This document shows positions 24,379 to 35,861 of a stretch of 64,000 bases of DNA, one piece after another. The position numbers were made by a program, and so were the translations under genes. The notes below the pieces were generated by a model that searched no databases, was not told the origin of the DNA, and saw nothing but the letters and a program-made list of their open reading frames with translations. The stretch's first letter is position 1. Each line of letters starts with the position of its first letter. Origin of the DNA: Acanthopleura granulata (Eukaryota; Mollusca; Polyplacophora; Chitonida; Chitonidae); the NCBI GenBank assembly GCA_016165875.1, contig JABBOT010000080.1:13312337-13376336 (forward strand), read 5' to 3'.

Positions 24379-24620
24379 TTGGGGTTAAATTTACTTATTA
24401 AGCCGAATGGTAGAACAATTTCTTATGTACTGAAAGCACCCTTCGTTGATTTTATTATTTAGCACTATTCCAAATCAGAAATAATTTTCTAAACTGTTGC
24501 TTCATGTCAAGTTAGTGAGCTGAAGCAGTTGTCGCTTTGGAAGTGTGTAAACATCAACTTTAGCCACTGCAGCCATGATTAAACGTTAGGCAAGCATGGC
24601 GTAAAACATGCTTATATAAG
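24379..24620 (-). promoter_or_regulatory. Possible promoter and 5' noncoding exon of first transporter gene
   Basis: A palindromic CTTATATAAG at 24611-24620 could act as a TATA box, putting a start near 24585; a good donor (CAA|GTAAGC) follows at 24379. The exon between would contain a 24-codon upstream frame. It fits the acceptor-like TAG just before the first coding exon at 23834, but there is no independent support. Confidence 0.25.
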
Positions 24621-24949
24621 TGTTTCCTATACCTTCGCCTGGGTTAAGGGTTATAGCGGAATTCGTCTGTGTGATCCGGCGCGGTTTGTTGATGGAATCA
24701 GCTCACGGGCTTGTGTCTCCCGGGGACAGGGCAGAGCAGGTAGATTATCGGGGAGCCGGGTTCTAAAACAACACAATGATCAACAGGAGGTATAAACATT
24801 TATTTATAAACTAACGGTACATTACAATTAACATTACGCAAAGGACTCATGTTCTGAATTTCGATCACGGATAGATAAGTTTTGAAATCTGTAATTTTAA
24901 CAAATCACCTGTAATAAAAAGAATATAGCATGGTGAAGTAAAAACAAAG

Positions 24950-25182
24950 GGGGGACTCCGTGGCTCAGTCGGAAAGCCTCCCACCAATGCGGTCGCTGTG
25001 AGTTCAAGTCCAGCTCATGCTGGCTTCCTCTCCCGCCGTACGTGGGAAGGTCTGCCAGCAACCTGCGAGTGGTCGTTTCCGCCGGGCTCTGCCCGGTTTC
25101 CTCCCACCATAATGCTGGCCGCCGTCGTATAAGTGAAATATCCTTGAGTACGGCGTAAAACACCACTTAAATAAATCAAAAA
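24950..25182 (+). repeat. tRNA-derived SINE, family 1
   Basis: Head GGGGACTCCGTGGCTCAGTC (A box TGGCTCAGTCGG), B box GAGTTCAAGTCC, central domain, and tail GAGTACGGCGTAAAACACC ending in AAATAAATCAAA. About 25 bases after the A box are deleted compared with the copy at 28434. Confidence 0.92.
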
Positions 25183-25184
25183 AA

Positions 25185-25350
25185 TAATAGCAGAGGAGCG
25201 AGGACAGTGTGATAATTGGCAACTGGTTCCACGTAAGCGGCCAAATCCTGCTTCTTGTCAGTTTACAATTCAGTTAGGTTTTTCTTCTGACTGTTTCTGC
25301 AAATTCTTAGGAAATAACAACTTACACACCCCCCTAGCACCGTGGCGCAT
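25185..25350 (+). repeat. Unclassified dispersed repeat, copy 5
   Basis: GAGCGAGGACAGTGTGATAA, CCACGTAAGCGG, CCTGCTTCTTGTCAGTTTAC, TTCTGACTGTTTCTG and AACAACTTACACACCC follow in the same order as in the other copies. It abuts the 3' end of the SINE at 24950-25182. Confidence 0.65.
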
Positions 25351-28300
25351 GGTGATTTAGGTAAAAAAAAAAACATAAATGCAGTAATGAAAAGATTACT
25401 GAAAATAATGTTTTTTAAGGTAGATATTGGTGCTTCTGTCATTTGTTTCAAAGTTCCTCTTTCCAAGGCTACACTGTACATTTTCACCGAATTTCGTAAA
25501 TCCGTAATTATGACTTTACGACAAAACTTATGAGAAATTGAAGTAAGTGGCTTTATGCCATTTTATATCACAGGAAAAACGCACTGAAGGGATTCTACAG
25601 CTGTCGATAGCCCAAACATCAAACCACATTCAACTCGTTCTTTGCCATTCTATAGCCCAGGCTAAACACAATGACGTGGTTCTGTAGCACTGTATACCCC
25701 AGGTAAACCACATTGGAATATGTCCAGCATCTCATTTGCCGGGTCAAACACATTGAAGCGCTGCAGAAAATGTCCAGATGGTGCTCAGATTGCCAGTCTT
25801 TGACGTTTGAAACACAACGTACATTAACATTTTGATCTCAAACCATTTCATGTTCAATAAAATAAACCTTCACTACAATTACGTTATTTAACTTCTCGTT
25901 GTAAAGATAATTTTCTATATACTTAAATAGGGCTAAATATATGTATATAAACGATGCTCTTTGCTCCTCCAATTACCAACACCTTTACTAGAATATCTGT
26001 AACTCAAATCGCCTGCACTTACCCAAGTCTAGAAGACTCTAAAGTCACACTGTTTCACCGTAAGAGCGACACTTGATTTTGTTTAATTGATACCGGTGAA
26101 CCAGGATATATGAGTATATATAGACAAACACCCCAACGACAGGCTTGCAACAGCTTTCGCTGAAAACAAAGCGGCCTCATTTCCAGGATGCCACGACAAC
26201 AGTTGACTTAAATCTCCTATATTTGTCTTTTATTTGTGTTGTTGAAAATCAAAACAATGTTAGCCATTTGCGGGACGTGGAAATCAATCCATGTCTGTCG
26301 AAACCACAGTGACTGGCTAGACCATGGTTGGGGAGGCACCGCCATGTCATACAGGCTCACAGGTGTGCCGATGGACTGCCCCCTCCACTCCCCCCTCCCG
26401 ACTCTTCACCACCATCCAGGTTACTTCCTAAAATTAGGAAATCAGAGACTCGCACAGTATTAAGCTGATGACAACATTAAGATGTACCTTCTAGCCATAT
26501 ATATATTTTACGGATTTTTATTATAGAATTATAGAATACGTTTCTTCTCATTAGTTTATATCGTAGTCAAAGAAAATAGGGGGCTGTATACTTGCTGTAT
26601 TCACCATAAGACTCAAAAAGCGCATTTTAGGGGCAAATATGGGTCACTAAAAATGACTCTTAAAATTGAAAATTACATTTTACCAGTAAGATATCATCCT
26701 TTGTTGAACACAGACATCAAAGCACCTTTCCGAGATCAATGGAACTGTCAGAACGGTTCAAAATGGTTAACTTAACCATGTCCGAAATTTAGGACACACA
26801 ATAATGTGTAAGGTATAGATAAGGGGAAACTATTCCGGATGGTCTATTCAGCATGAAGCCTTAGTCCAGGCACAATTTAAAACGCACGGGAGTGTTTAGA
26901 CCAAGCATTAATTATTGATTTACTTTTAATCTGAACGAATCAATTAAATTATTTTATATTGCATCAGATCAGAGAATTTCAGGTTGGCAGAGTTTACACA
27001 AACTGGTCATTTGTGATAACATTTGAGAAAAATGTATATCATAAGATAAGCTCATATGTAAGATTAATTATCTAAAACTACTTATAAACATAGAAGGATT
27101 TAGCTGATTGTGGTTTAATGCAAGAACTCATGATTTTTTCACTTCTGTGGCAGCGCTCATTTGAATACGTGGGGGAAACCAGAGTACCCGGCACAAACCA
27201 CGGTTCTTTGACAAGTTTCTGACGAACTTTCCCACGAATGACGTATTCTCACAATATAATGGTGCTATATACGGAAGATTTTACGATCCTCATATAGGTT
27301 TAGTCTTATTTAAAATAATTATCAATGCAATATCCATCGAGTGCCTTACACCAGGTAGGTGAAAGTTTGCTACTTACTTAAAAAGGCAACAGCTGTTTTA
27401 CCTGTCGCATCATTCTACCCCCTAACTATCCCCAACCCGCTCCGGCTACGATCAGCACTAGCAGCCCGCCCTATCCGTTCATTACGCCCCACCCCTTCAC
27501 ACCGCACCCAGACCACCTGTCACCGTATTTACCGTGTACGGTTTCTGGCTGGAGGAAAGTGTGGCGCCCACGGGAGGGGTGGGGGGGGGTTAAAATCACG
27601 AACCGAGCTCTACACTGCACATATGATGTGGTCATAATATGAACAAAATCACTGAGATCGGTAAGGCCTACAAAAAGACAGCGGTAAAAATCCAAGAGTT
27701 AGGAAAAGCTACCATTTCAAAATATAAATGTGGGCGAAAACCCTCTATGTGTTCATGAAAAATCAACCATTTTGCCAGCTATGAAACGCTATATGTTTCC
27801 ATTTTATTACAAGAGTGGAACTATTTCAGCCTAAAGTAAGATAACACACAGAACGTTGCACGGGTGGATTTTCAGCTTTACAGTAGCAAACAAGTGATAA
27901 TAAAGATCTTTTTTTCTAATTTTTGTAAACTATGCATTTCGAAAAGTTAAACCAGATTCGCCTTTTGCGTGCAAAACTGTACACATTTTATTTCAATAGT
28001 CAAAAATAGGTCGTCATGTGATATCTACCCACAATGAGCATTCACAATTTTCGGTCCATTTAAATAAAATTTGCAAATTGTATACTTGCCAATATATTTG
28101 CACGTGAATATCAAATTGTAAGTCAAACTGTTCGGAAAAAGTAAAAAATTCTAGATCTCCTTTTGTCTTCCTAATTGGTGTTATATGTAGGTCAGCGGGG
28201 GGTGTTGTTTTATATATGACCATGTGCTACAAGCGATTTGATAAACAACAGTTCAAATCAGTAAGAGCTGTCATTTGCAATTTTCTAACACATTTAGGAA

Positions 28301-28433
28301 AAAAAAAGTAATTTTCAGGAAAGAATATTTATAATCCGGGAGGAAACCTTAATCCTCCAGCTCTCGGTTTAGTAACCTAATGATGTGCTATTAAATCATG
28401 CACAGCCAGTAGAGAGAGTTATATTGTTGTTCA
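25350..28433. other. Gene-free stretch
   Basis: No coding sequence recognised. Contains a degenerate tandem pattern of about 50 bp (25575-25775, repeated CCCAGG-TAAACCACATT), a diverged SINE tail near 27100 and a short G run near 27580. The rest is AT-rich single-copy sequence. Confidence 0.5.
27095..27240 (-). repeat. Diverged SINE 3' part
   Basis: Plus strand shows GATTGTGGTTTAATGCAAGA, a TTTTTTCACTT block, GGGGGAAACCAGAGTACCCG and TTGACAAGTTTCTGACGAAC, the last also seen beside the fragments at 590 and 14032. Confidence 0.5.
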
Positions 28434-28664
28434 GGCCTGCGTGGCTCAGTCGGTTAGCGCGCTAACACAGCGCAATGACCGAAGCTTCCCACCAATACGG
28501 TCGCTGTGAGTTCAAGCCCAGCTCATGCTGGCTTCCTCTCCGGCCGTATGTTATAAGGTCTGCCAGCAACTTGCGGACGGTCGTGATTCTCTGCCCGGTT
28601 TCCTCTCACCATAAGTTAAATATTGTTGAGTACGGCGTAAAACACCAATCAATCAAATCAAATG
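28434..28664 (+). repeat. tRNA-derived SINE, family 1, full head
   Basis: Best-preserved head in the window: GCGTGGCTCAGTCGGTTAGC and GCGCTAACACAGCGCAATGA, B box GAGTTCAAGCCC, shortened central part, then GTTGAGTACGGCGTAAAACA and an (ATCA)n-like tail. Confidence 0.92.
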
Positions 28665-28734
28665 TATCGTTGTACAGAAATGACAGTCTATCGGAGAACA
28701 ACGTGTTGAGAACGTTTAGATGAGGTTCAGGTGA

Positions 28735-28910
28735 AATCCGAATGAAATCCGTGACACGAATGTTTAAAAAGTAGTAGCTTACACCACCACGAGGCTTACG
28801 CGCAATAAAGTAAAGAGATACAGTGATGTTAATTGCGAGTTAATGGACTTTACTGACCTAGAATCACTCAAAATGCTGTACTATTAACCTATTTAATCAA
28901 CAATCACAGG
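28735..28910 (+). repeat. Unclassified dispersed repeat, copy 6 (3' part)
   Basis: Carries AGTAGTAGCTTACACC, CAGTGATGTTAATTGCGAG and TTTACTGACCTAGAATCACTC, matching the 3' half of copy 4. Confidence 0.5.
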
Positions 28911-29159
28911 AAACAATGCAAAGGAAATATGCCTCGGGACCTGCTTACACGCTTACACGCGTCAAGGTGTTTTACCACAGATAATCAGTGTGGGTGTAAT
29001 CAAGCCTTGGGCCATTGTGCATGGCCGTTGTTCACAGCAAACCTGAAAACAAAAAAACAAACAAACAAAAACACAAGCACGGGAACTAGTTTTAACTATG
29101 TGTTTCTTACTGCTATACCATCAGACACCAGACTTACTTGCAAAGCATAGAGCGGAGAG

Positions 29160-31770
29160 TACAGCTTTAAACTGTACCACGAGTACAAACAAAATTGACA
29201 GAAAATAACTCACGCCACCTAGGAGATATTCTACAAAGATGTAACTTACATAACATTATTTCAAAACCTTCTAGATTTACCCCATTCTCCGCCACTCTTC
29301 TAGATCCTATCATTGTCAGTAACACCTTAGAAATCTATAATTGCGATGTGATTACTGTTGATAAATCGATTAGTGACCACGTGGACATCAAAAGTAAATC
29401 TGGTATAAATCATTCATATCCGCGAAAAATATGGATTTACAAATCAGCCGTCAGTTATAAACTGAACTCTTTAATAAATAGTGTAGACTGGGTAACTATG
29501 TTTGATAACTGTGATAATGTAGGTGGTGCTGCATATGTTTAGCAGCAAATTCACAGATTTAGCTAAGGTGTGCATACCTAACCAAACAGTCACAATCAGG
29601 CCAAATGATAAACCATGGTACGACTCCAATCCTAGAAAAGAATGCGAAAGCGAGACTACGAAAAAAGGCACACAGAATAGAATGTCCTCTCGACTGGAAT
29701 AATTACAAACGAAGTAGAAATAGAGTTCACAATATGAAAAAAAAACATGCTCAACTAAACCACTACAACAATATCCAATCAGTATTAATGTCTCGAAATA
29801 ATCCTAAATTTCATTGGAAACTGCAACGAAACTTATTGATAACCGCTGAAACTATTCCCCCATTAAAATACCTGGATGATGATAGACAGGAACGCACCTA
29901 TTTCACTGCTAAAGATAAAGCCACGGCCCTTAATAATTATAACAATAGCCACGGTTGATGGCTCCACCACAAACCTACCACAACCACCCTGGAATATTTT
30001 ACGATTTCGGAGGAGGATGTTTTTTATATAATTAAAGTTATTGATACTAACAAAGCGGTGGGTCCAGATTTTATCAGTCAGCACATGTTAAAAGGCGTGG
30101 TGGCCTCCATCAGTAAGCCTCTCTAGCTTCTTTCTAACATCTCGCTTTCAGAGTGCTCTTCCACTAGTATGGAAAACTTCTAATATACTGCCCATCTTCA
30201 AAAGAGATACTAGGCATCTTCCGTCTAACTACAGACCTATCGCCCTAATCAGTTGTAACGTTAAAATATTTGAGGGTATTGTCTTTAAAATTTTATATTA
30301 TCATTTCAGACCCTATAACCTATTTTATAAGTACCAATCTGGACTTCTTCCTGGACATTCAAGAACTCACCAGCTGATTGAAACGTACCACAACCTTTGT
30401 AAAACATTACATGTAGGCGATACTTTATGTATGGCTTTTGTGGACATCTCGAAAGCTTTCGATATTCAGGTTTACTCTTTAAACTAAACCAATACGGAAT
30501 TGGTGATGCTCTGTTAACTGGTTCATCAGTTACTTGCCTGATAGGAAACAACGTGTCATTGTTGGCCATTCTGCCATTTCTCTTAAACGTGCTAGTGCAG
30601 GTGTCCTCCAGGGCTCTGTCGTTGGGCCCGTCCACATTCTTATATATATAAATGATCTTCCTGAAAATATTATAAGTGTTGTAAGATTCTTTGCGGACGA
30701 CAATTCTTTGCAGTATTCGTCCCTTGATACCATTGAAACCGAAGTAGTTATGAGCCATGATCTCCAAACATTGTATGATTGGTCAAAACAATGGCTTCTG
30801 AGTTTCAATGCCCTTAAAACAAATCGTCTGCACCTTGCCAACAGAAATCAAGTAGACCAACACGATATGCTTATGGAACTGACTCCGCTTACATTCTTCG
30901 AGACTCACAAACACCTTGGGCTCACATTTCAAAACAATCTCAAGTGGCAATACCATATAGATAATACAATCGGTGGGGCTGGTAAAAGACTAGATATGAT
31001 GCAGGAATTGGTAGACATGCATTATCTACAATCTACCTCACCTTCGACCAATTCTTGAATACGCTAGTACTGTATGGGATAGCTGCACAACAGAACAGTC
31101 TGATCAACTAGAAAAACTACAGTTCTCTGCAGCAAGAACTGTTACTGGTCTTCCAAATACCTTCATGTCGAAACTGGATGGGACTCTAGCCCACAGGCGC
31201 TACCTAGCTAAAGTTAGACCGATGCACAAGCTCTTGAATGGTAACGCGCTCGATTTTATGATAGAGTTATTATCCCCCTTAGTCAACCAGCTATCTCAGT
31301 ATAACCTCAGAAATTCACTTAATCTTAGTGCATCGAGAACACGAACTCAAGGGTTCCAACCTTCAACGGTTAACCTGTGGAGTGCTCTAGATGTTAATAT
31401 TAGAAACGAATCATCTTTAAAAATATTCAGTATATTACTCCCCAAAAAGATCAAACCCGCCTACATTTTATAGTAATGGTAAACGGAAATACAACATTAT
31501 ACTAACACCACTTAGATACGGCTGCAGCGCCCTGGACAGGTAAAGTTGACACCTAGTTCAACTTGTTCTTGTGGAAACCTGCGGGAAGACGCCTCGCACT
31601 TTTTCTTTCACTGTCATCCTTACGATACAATCCGGCCCAACCTTTCGATTATCTCTCTCTGGACATAACTATAGAAAAACTGTTAAAAAATGACGAATAA
31701 AAATCCACTAGCGCTAACTCTCAAGTACTGGCATTAGCTATGCAGTATATAAAAGCCACTAAAATGTTTT
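29160..31770 (+). mobile_element. Decayed non-LTR retrotransposon (endonuclease and reverse transcriptase remnants)
   Basis: Several frames broken by stops and frameshifts together spell one long ORF2-like protein. 29195-29542 is the end of an APE-type endonuclease with RHLGDIL and the ISDHVDI (SDH) motif. 29605-29958 is the linker. From 30010 come FVDISKAF (fingers/palm) near 30440, GVLQGSVVGP near 30600, FADD (catalytic) near 30690 and a thumb with HKHLGLTF near 30910. 31165-31473 is the C-terminal region, and CSCG...HFFFHC near 31560-31610 is the terminal zinc-knuckle-like motif. Overall a Jockey/CR1/L2-type element, clade not settled. It is 5' truncated, with no clear target-site duplication. 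Frames on the opposite strand are shadows. Not functional. Confidence 0.88.
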
Positions 31771-32794
31771 GTTAATATCATGTACCTAAAAATTGCCTCT
31801 TCCATGTCGAAACACTGTGACAACTCTCAAACTTGCAGTCCTTCAATTCAAACAAGCTTTCAGTGGTTGCAATAAAGCTTCTGATTGAGTCGGCCATGGC
31901 CTTTGCCCACTGACATAACTCGGTTTTTCACGGCTGAAATGGTAACACTCTATCCACCTAATCAGAGAAGGCGCACTATATTTCAAACAAGTGTAATAAC
32001 GGTACAAACGAAGCCGCCGGGCCTGAACATCTTTGCTAGGGCGTCCTAAAATACGTTCTGTCTGTGCGTACTACATTCTGTCAAGTTTGTGTATAAGGGT
32101 TGACCATTGGGTCGTATATGTGGTTTGACTAATCGAGTCGGTACATAATTTGTCAAAATTGGTTTGCCATTTCCTAACAAATCAGCAGATCACAAATTAC
32201 GGTCTGTTTTGCCCGCCTGCAACGCACAGTTAATGTAAGACGATTTCAACTGGTTTATATCGATGTGTCCATCCTTTACCCGGGCGTAATCGGAAAGGAG
32301 AACAGAATGTATTCTGGGCTGTCCACGTTTGCATTAGACCCATTCAGATAAACGGATAAGCTTTACAAGCGCCGGGATGTTGTAAAGGCCAAGGGTACAC
32401 GGCGAAGGCGCGTGAAAGAGATAAAGGACCATAACTCCGCATAGCAAGGCCAGAAATATGCCAGCCTGGGATAGTGGCGCGAATCGACGAAGGCTTCATT
32501 ACGTTAGAATATCTACCGTATCTTTAGTAAGTAATGTCGGCCAGTGAACCATTTATAGTGAACCTGTGGCATTTTCCTGGATCAAGTACCTTGGAGTAGC
32601 AGCTATTTGTTATTGACCCTTATCTGGCTGACTAGTCAGGCCAGTATACACCGTGACTCTGATGAGCCTGTAGGCACGGCCGTGCTGTACCCTGCAGTGT
32701 TTGGATTTCAGTGTGGTTTACTTATAGGTTTACTTATTAGTCGGCATGGACGTACCGGCGTCTAATATGACAAATATACCAGGCAGGGAAGCGA

Positions 32795-32822
32795 GGGGGG
32801 TGGGTGGGTGGGGGGGGGGGTG
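32795..32822 (+). other. G-rich tract, G-quadruplex candidate
   Basis: GGGGGG T GGG T GGG T followed by eleven G: four or more G runs with single-base loops. Confidence 0.75.
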
Positions 32823-33257
32823 TCAATCCAGGGTCACTGCTGTTTTCTCCTCACAATAGCTGGTTTCTTCCACGGCCATAATGACCCATACAGGTCAAAT
32901 CAGATGCATTTACTTTTTGCTCCGGACAACATCGTGACCAGAACATACTGACCAAAGCATGTAGGCCAAAAGATACCTGCACTTCCTGAATCACAAGCTC
33001 TTCCTCCAGACAACACCAAGTTTTTTTAATGACCAAACTGTCCAGAAAACAAGTCAAAGGAGTCCTGCATACAATTCCCGGATCACTACTCCTTGAAACA
33101 ATGCCAGGTTTCGTTCGTGATGAAACTGAATTGAAAAAAGAAAAAGCCAAATGATTGACCTGAACTTCCAGGGATACAGTTGTTTCGTCAGAGCAAAACT
33201 AGGTTTCTGCCGACCAAAATATCAGGTCAAGAAAGAGATCTGCTCCGGTTAACATCC

Positions 33258-33381
33258 TCTCTGGTCACATGAGTGGAAAGGTCTGCCAGCAACTTGCGGA
33301 TGGTCGTGCGTTGGCGGCCGCCGTGTAAGTGATACATTGTTGACTACGACATAAAACACCAAGCAAATAAATAAATAAATT
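33258..33381 (+). repeat. SINE, family 1, 5'-truncated
   Basis: Starts in the central domain (GTCTGCCAGCAACTTGCGGA) and runs to GACATAAAACACCAAGCAAA with an (AAAT)n tail. No head. Confidence 0.8.
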
Positions 33382-34508
33382 GATTTCATAAATTTGGTCG
33401 ATACTTGAACAATAGTCCCTCCCCCAGCCCCATCAGACATTAATCTGGGAAATCAATACACCAAACTGAATGACGTATAAAGATCGAGGTAAGTTCGGAT
33501 TTAATGTGTCTTTTTAATCCGACTATCAGGTGTCGGATATTAGACACCGTGGCTATCATAACACGATTTTGAGATCAGTCGTGACTAAGACTGCGCATTT
33601 CAACACGCGTAGTTTACGTTTGAAGGGGATAGTCTTTCAAGTTTATCGATATGGGACAAATCTTTCATCATATACGTCTTGACATTTATTGTGAGGACAA
33701 CATAAACACAAACGGGGACCAAACTGGGTAATCAGATACCACCAGAGTGACCGAAATCTCAGTTTGTTAAGAGTTGTCTTGAAAATCCGCGACACAGTTC
33801 GTCCATCATAGTTACGATCTCACAACATAAGACTAAGAATCAGGGGAAGCAAAGGATGCAGGCAGTTCGCTATTAATTCATCTGTGGACTGTTAATCGAT
33901 AGTTAATTTGTCAGACGTTGATTTGCTAATTTATCTTCGGACTGTTAGGTCCGCTGCTTGAATCTAGGTTGCTAAGGTATCTGCCTATTATTTATCCACC
34001 GAGTCCTTAACTTATCGGCCTGGTAGTGAGGGGGAAGGTTGATTGCTGACTACCCAAGAATGAATTCTGATTATCTGGACTGTTCATTGCTAAGTTATCT
34101 GCCCGGGGTGACAGCTAACTGACCCTCGTAACTGCTGACTACATGGGGTGATTGCTACTAAATGGGATAATTGAATACCTGAGAATGATTGCTGAGTCCC
34201 CCTCGTGTTAGCTGACTACCCGGGAGGTGATTGCTGACCACCTGGATTATTCATTGTTAACTTATTAGCTCATTTTTGATTTGCTAATTTACCTGACCAC
34301 TATTCGCTGTCATTCTGCTTCCTGACTCTCAGTTGCTGACTTATCTCTTGCATATTTATACCAATTGTTAGTTTTTCGCTGTTCTTTACATAATACTATT
34401 TGCTCACGATGCATTCGCTCTGGGTGTATTTGGCATCGGACGTACTATTTGATTCATGAAACTGTGAACAACATATCTTGGCCAAAAGACACATGTTTAC
34501 TCCGAAAA

Positions 34509-35022
34509 GGCACTACCACAAGATGGCAGCATACCACATGACACATCATTACGCCAACTAGGCACTGTCGCAAGATGGGATCATACCACGTGACACATCA
34601 TTACGCCAACTAGGTACTACCACAAGATGGGAGCATGTCAAGTGACACATCATTACGCCAACTAGGCACTACCACAAGATGGGAGCATACCGAGTGAGAC
34701 ATCATTACGTCAACTAGGCACTACCACAAGATGGGATAATACCACATGACACATAATTACGCCAACTAAGCACTGTCGCAAGATGGCAGCATACCACATG
34801 ACACATCACTACGGTGAAATGGTTTGCAAGATGCTATGCATACCACGTGACACATCTTTACGCCGACTTGACACTACCGAAAGATGAGAGCAAACCAGAG
34901 CAAACCTATCTTTATGCCGAGTTGGCCCGATCGCAAGATGCTTTGTATACCGTACCACGTGACGCATCCTTACGGTCAAATGGCACTATCACAAGATGCT
35001 TAGTACATCATTACGCATAGTC
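34509..35022. repeat. Minisatellite, 52-bp unit, about ten copies
   Basis: Units begin at 34509, 34561 and every 52 bases after that; the first five are close matches and the later ones diverge in length. Each has CACAAGATGG, CATACCAC-TGACACATCA and TTACGCCAACTA. Several units create CACGTGAC. An open frame at 34814-35020 is a by-product of the repeat. Confidence 0.95.
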
Positions 35023-35739
35023 TCGTATGTTTCTTATCACTCACTTTTGTCACTCATTTTTTTGTTTAGACTAAGTAACCACAGATAGCAGACTTCTGGG
35101 CACGTGTTACCTTGACATTATTATGAACTGCTGACCGCTGCCCTAAATCATACTGACACTAACAGTCAGTACTCCATCGTGAACTTCCATATATAAACAA
35201 GACAACAGAATTGAAATTTTTAACACGAATGCATTTGTGAGGTCAACCGGTTCATCTAAGGTACACTCAAGTGTAGACAACAGTTATCGACAATAATAAT
35301 GGTCAAAATGATAATGATAAAAATAACGGCAATAATAATTATTATTATGATAAATTCTGATCGATTCATGATTGTTCAGAGGTGCACCTCAAATTTAAAC
35401 TATCAGCCATATACTATATAACATGTGTCGTAAAACTCATCGTCAGGACAAACTCTACAACCAACTACCTTTTCCTATAAATATTTTTTGTCCACATGAA
35501 AAATGCTAATCTGCATAATATACAAAAATTCACTTTACTCCAATCTTAATAAGAAAAAAATATTTCACATCATACCATAACTATCTGCTAATCTGATTAA
35601 TTTCAATATAAATAGGATGGTATACGGATCAGTCTACCGTATACTTATGACCCCTTTCGCGAGTAAATACATGGCAACATAGTTCAAGTTTTCCGGAACA
35701 ATCGGTAGTTCTTCATGTACTTCGGGACGAAACATGGTA

Positions 35740-35861
35740 CGATCTTAACTAGTAGTACACGGTAAACTTAACTGTAACGGTGCAAATAGATTAATTGCCA
35801 CGATCTTAATTAGTAGTACACGGCAAACTTAACCGTTACGGTGCAAACAGACTAATTACCA
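35740..35861. repeat. 61-bp tandem dimer
   Basis: CGATCTTAA-TAGTAGTACA and ACGGTGCAAA-AGA-TAATT recur once with a 61-base period. Confidence 0.85.

Larger units (their letters stand above)
31771..34508. other. Gene-free stretch
   Basis: Holds a G-rich tract (32795-32822), a truncated SINE (33258-33381), a cryptically repetitive CCAGG/CAAGTCAA stretch (32870-33250) and, at 33880-34340, cryptic repeats of TGCTGACTAC and GATTGCTGA words. The 99-codon minus frame at 32851-33150 lies within the repetitive part and was not accepted. Confidence 0.5.

Noticed and set aside
28434..28520. tRNA gene suggested by A and B boxes
   Set aside because: The stems do not fold into a full cloverleaf, and the sequence continues into the SINE body and tail like the other copies.
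30306..30841. Minus-strand open frames of up to 153 codons
   Set aside because: Antisense shadows of the reverse transcriptase remnant.
34509..35022. CRISPR-like array
   Set aside because: Units are directly adjacent with no unique spacers, and the genome is that of an animal.
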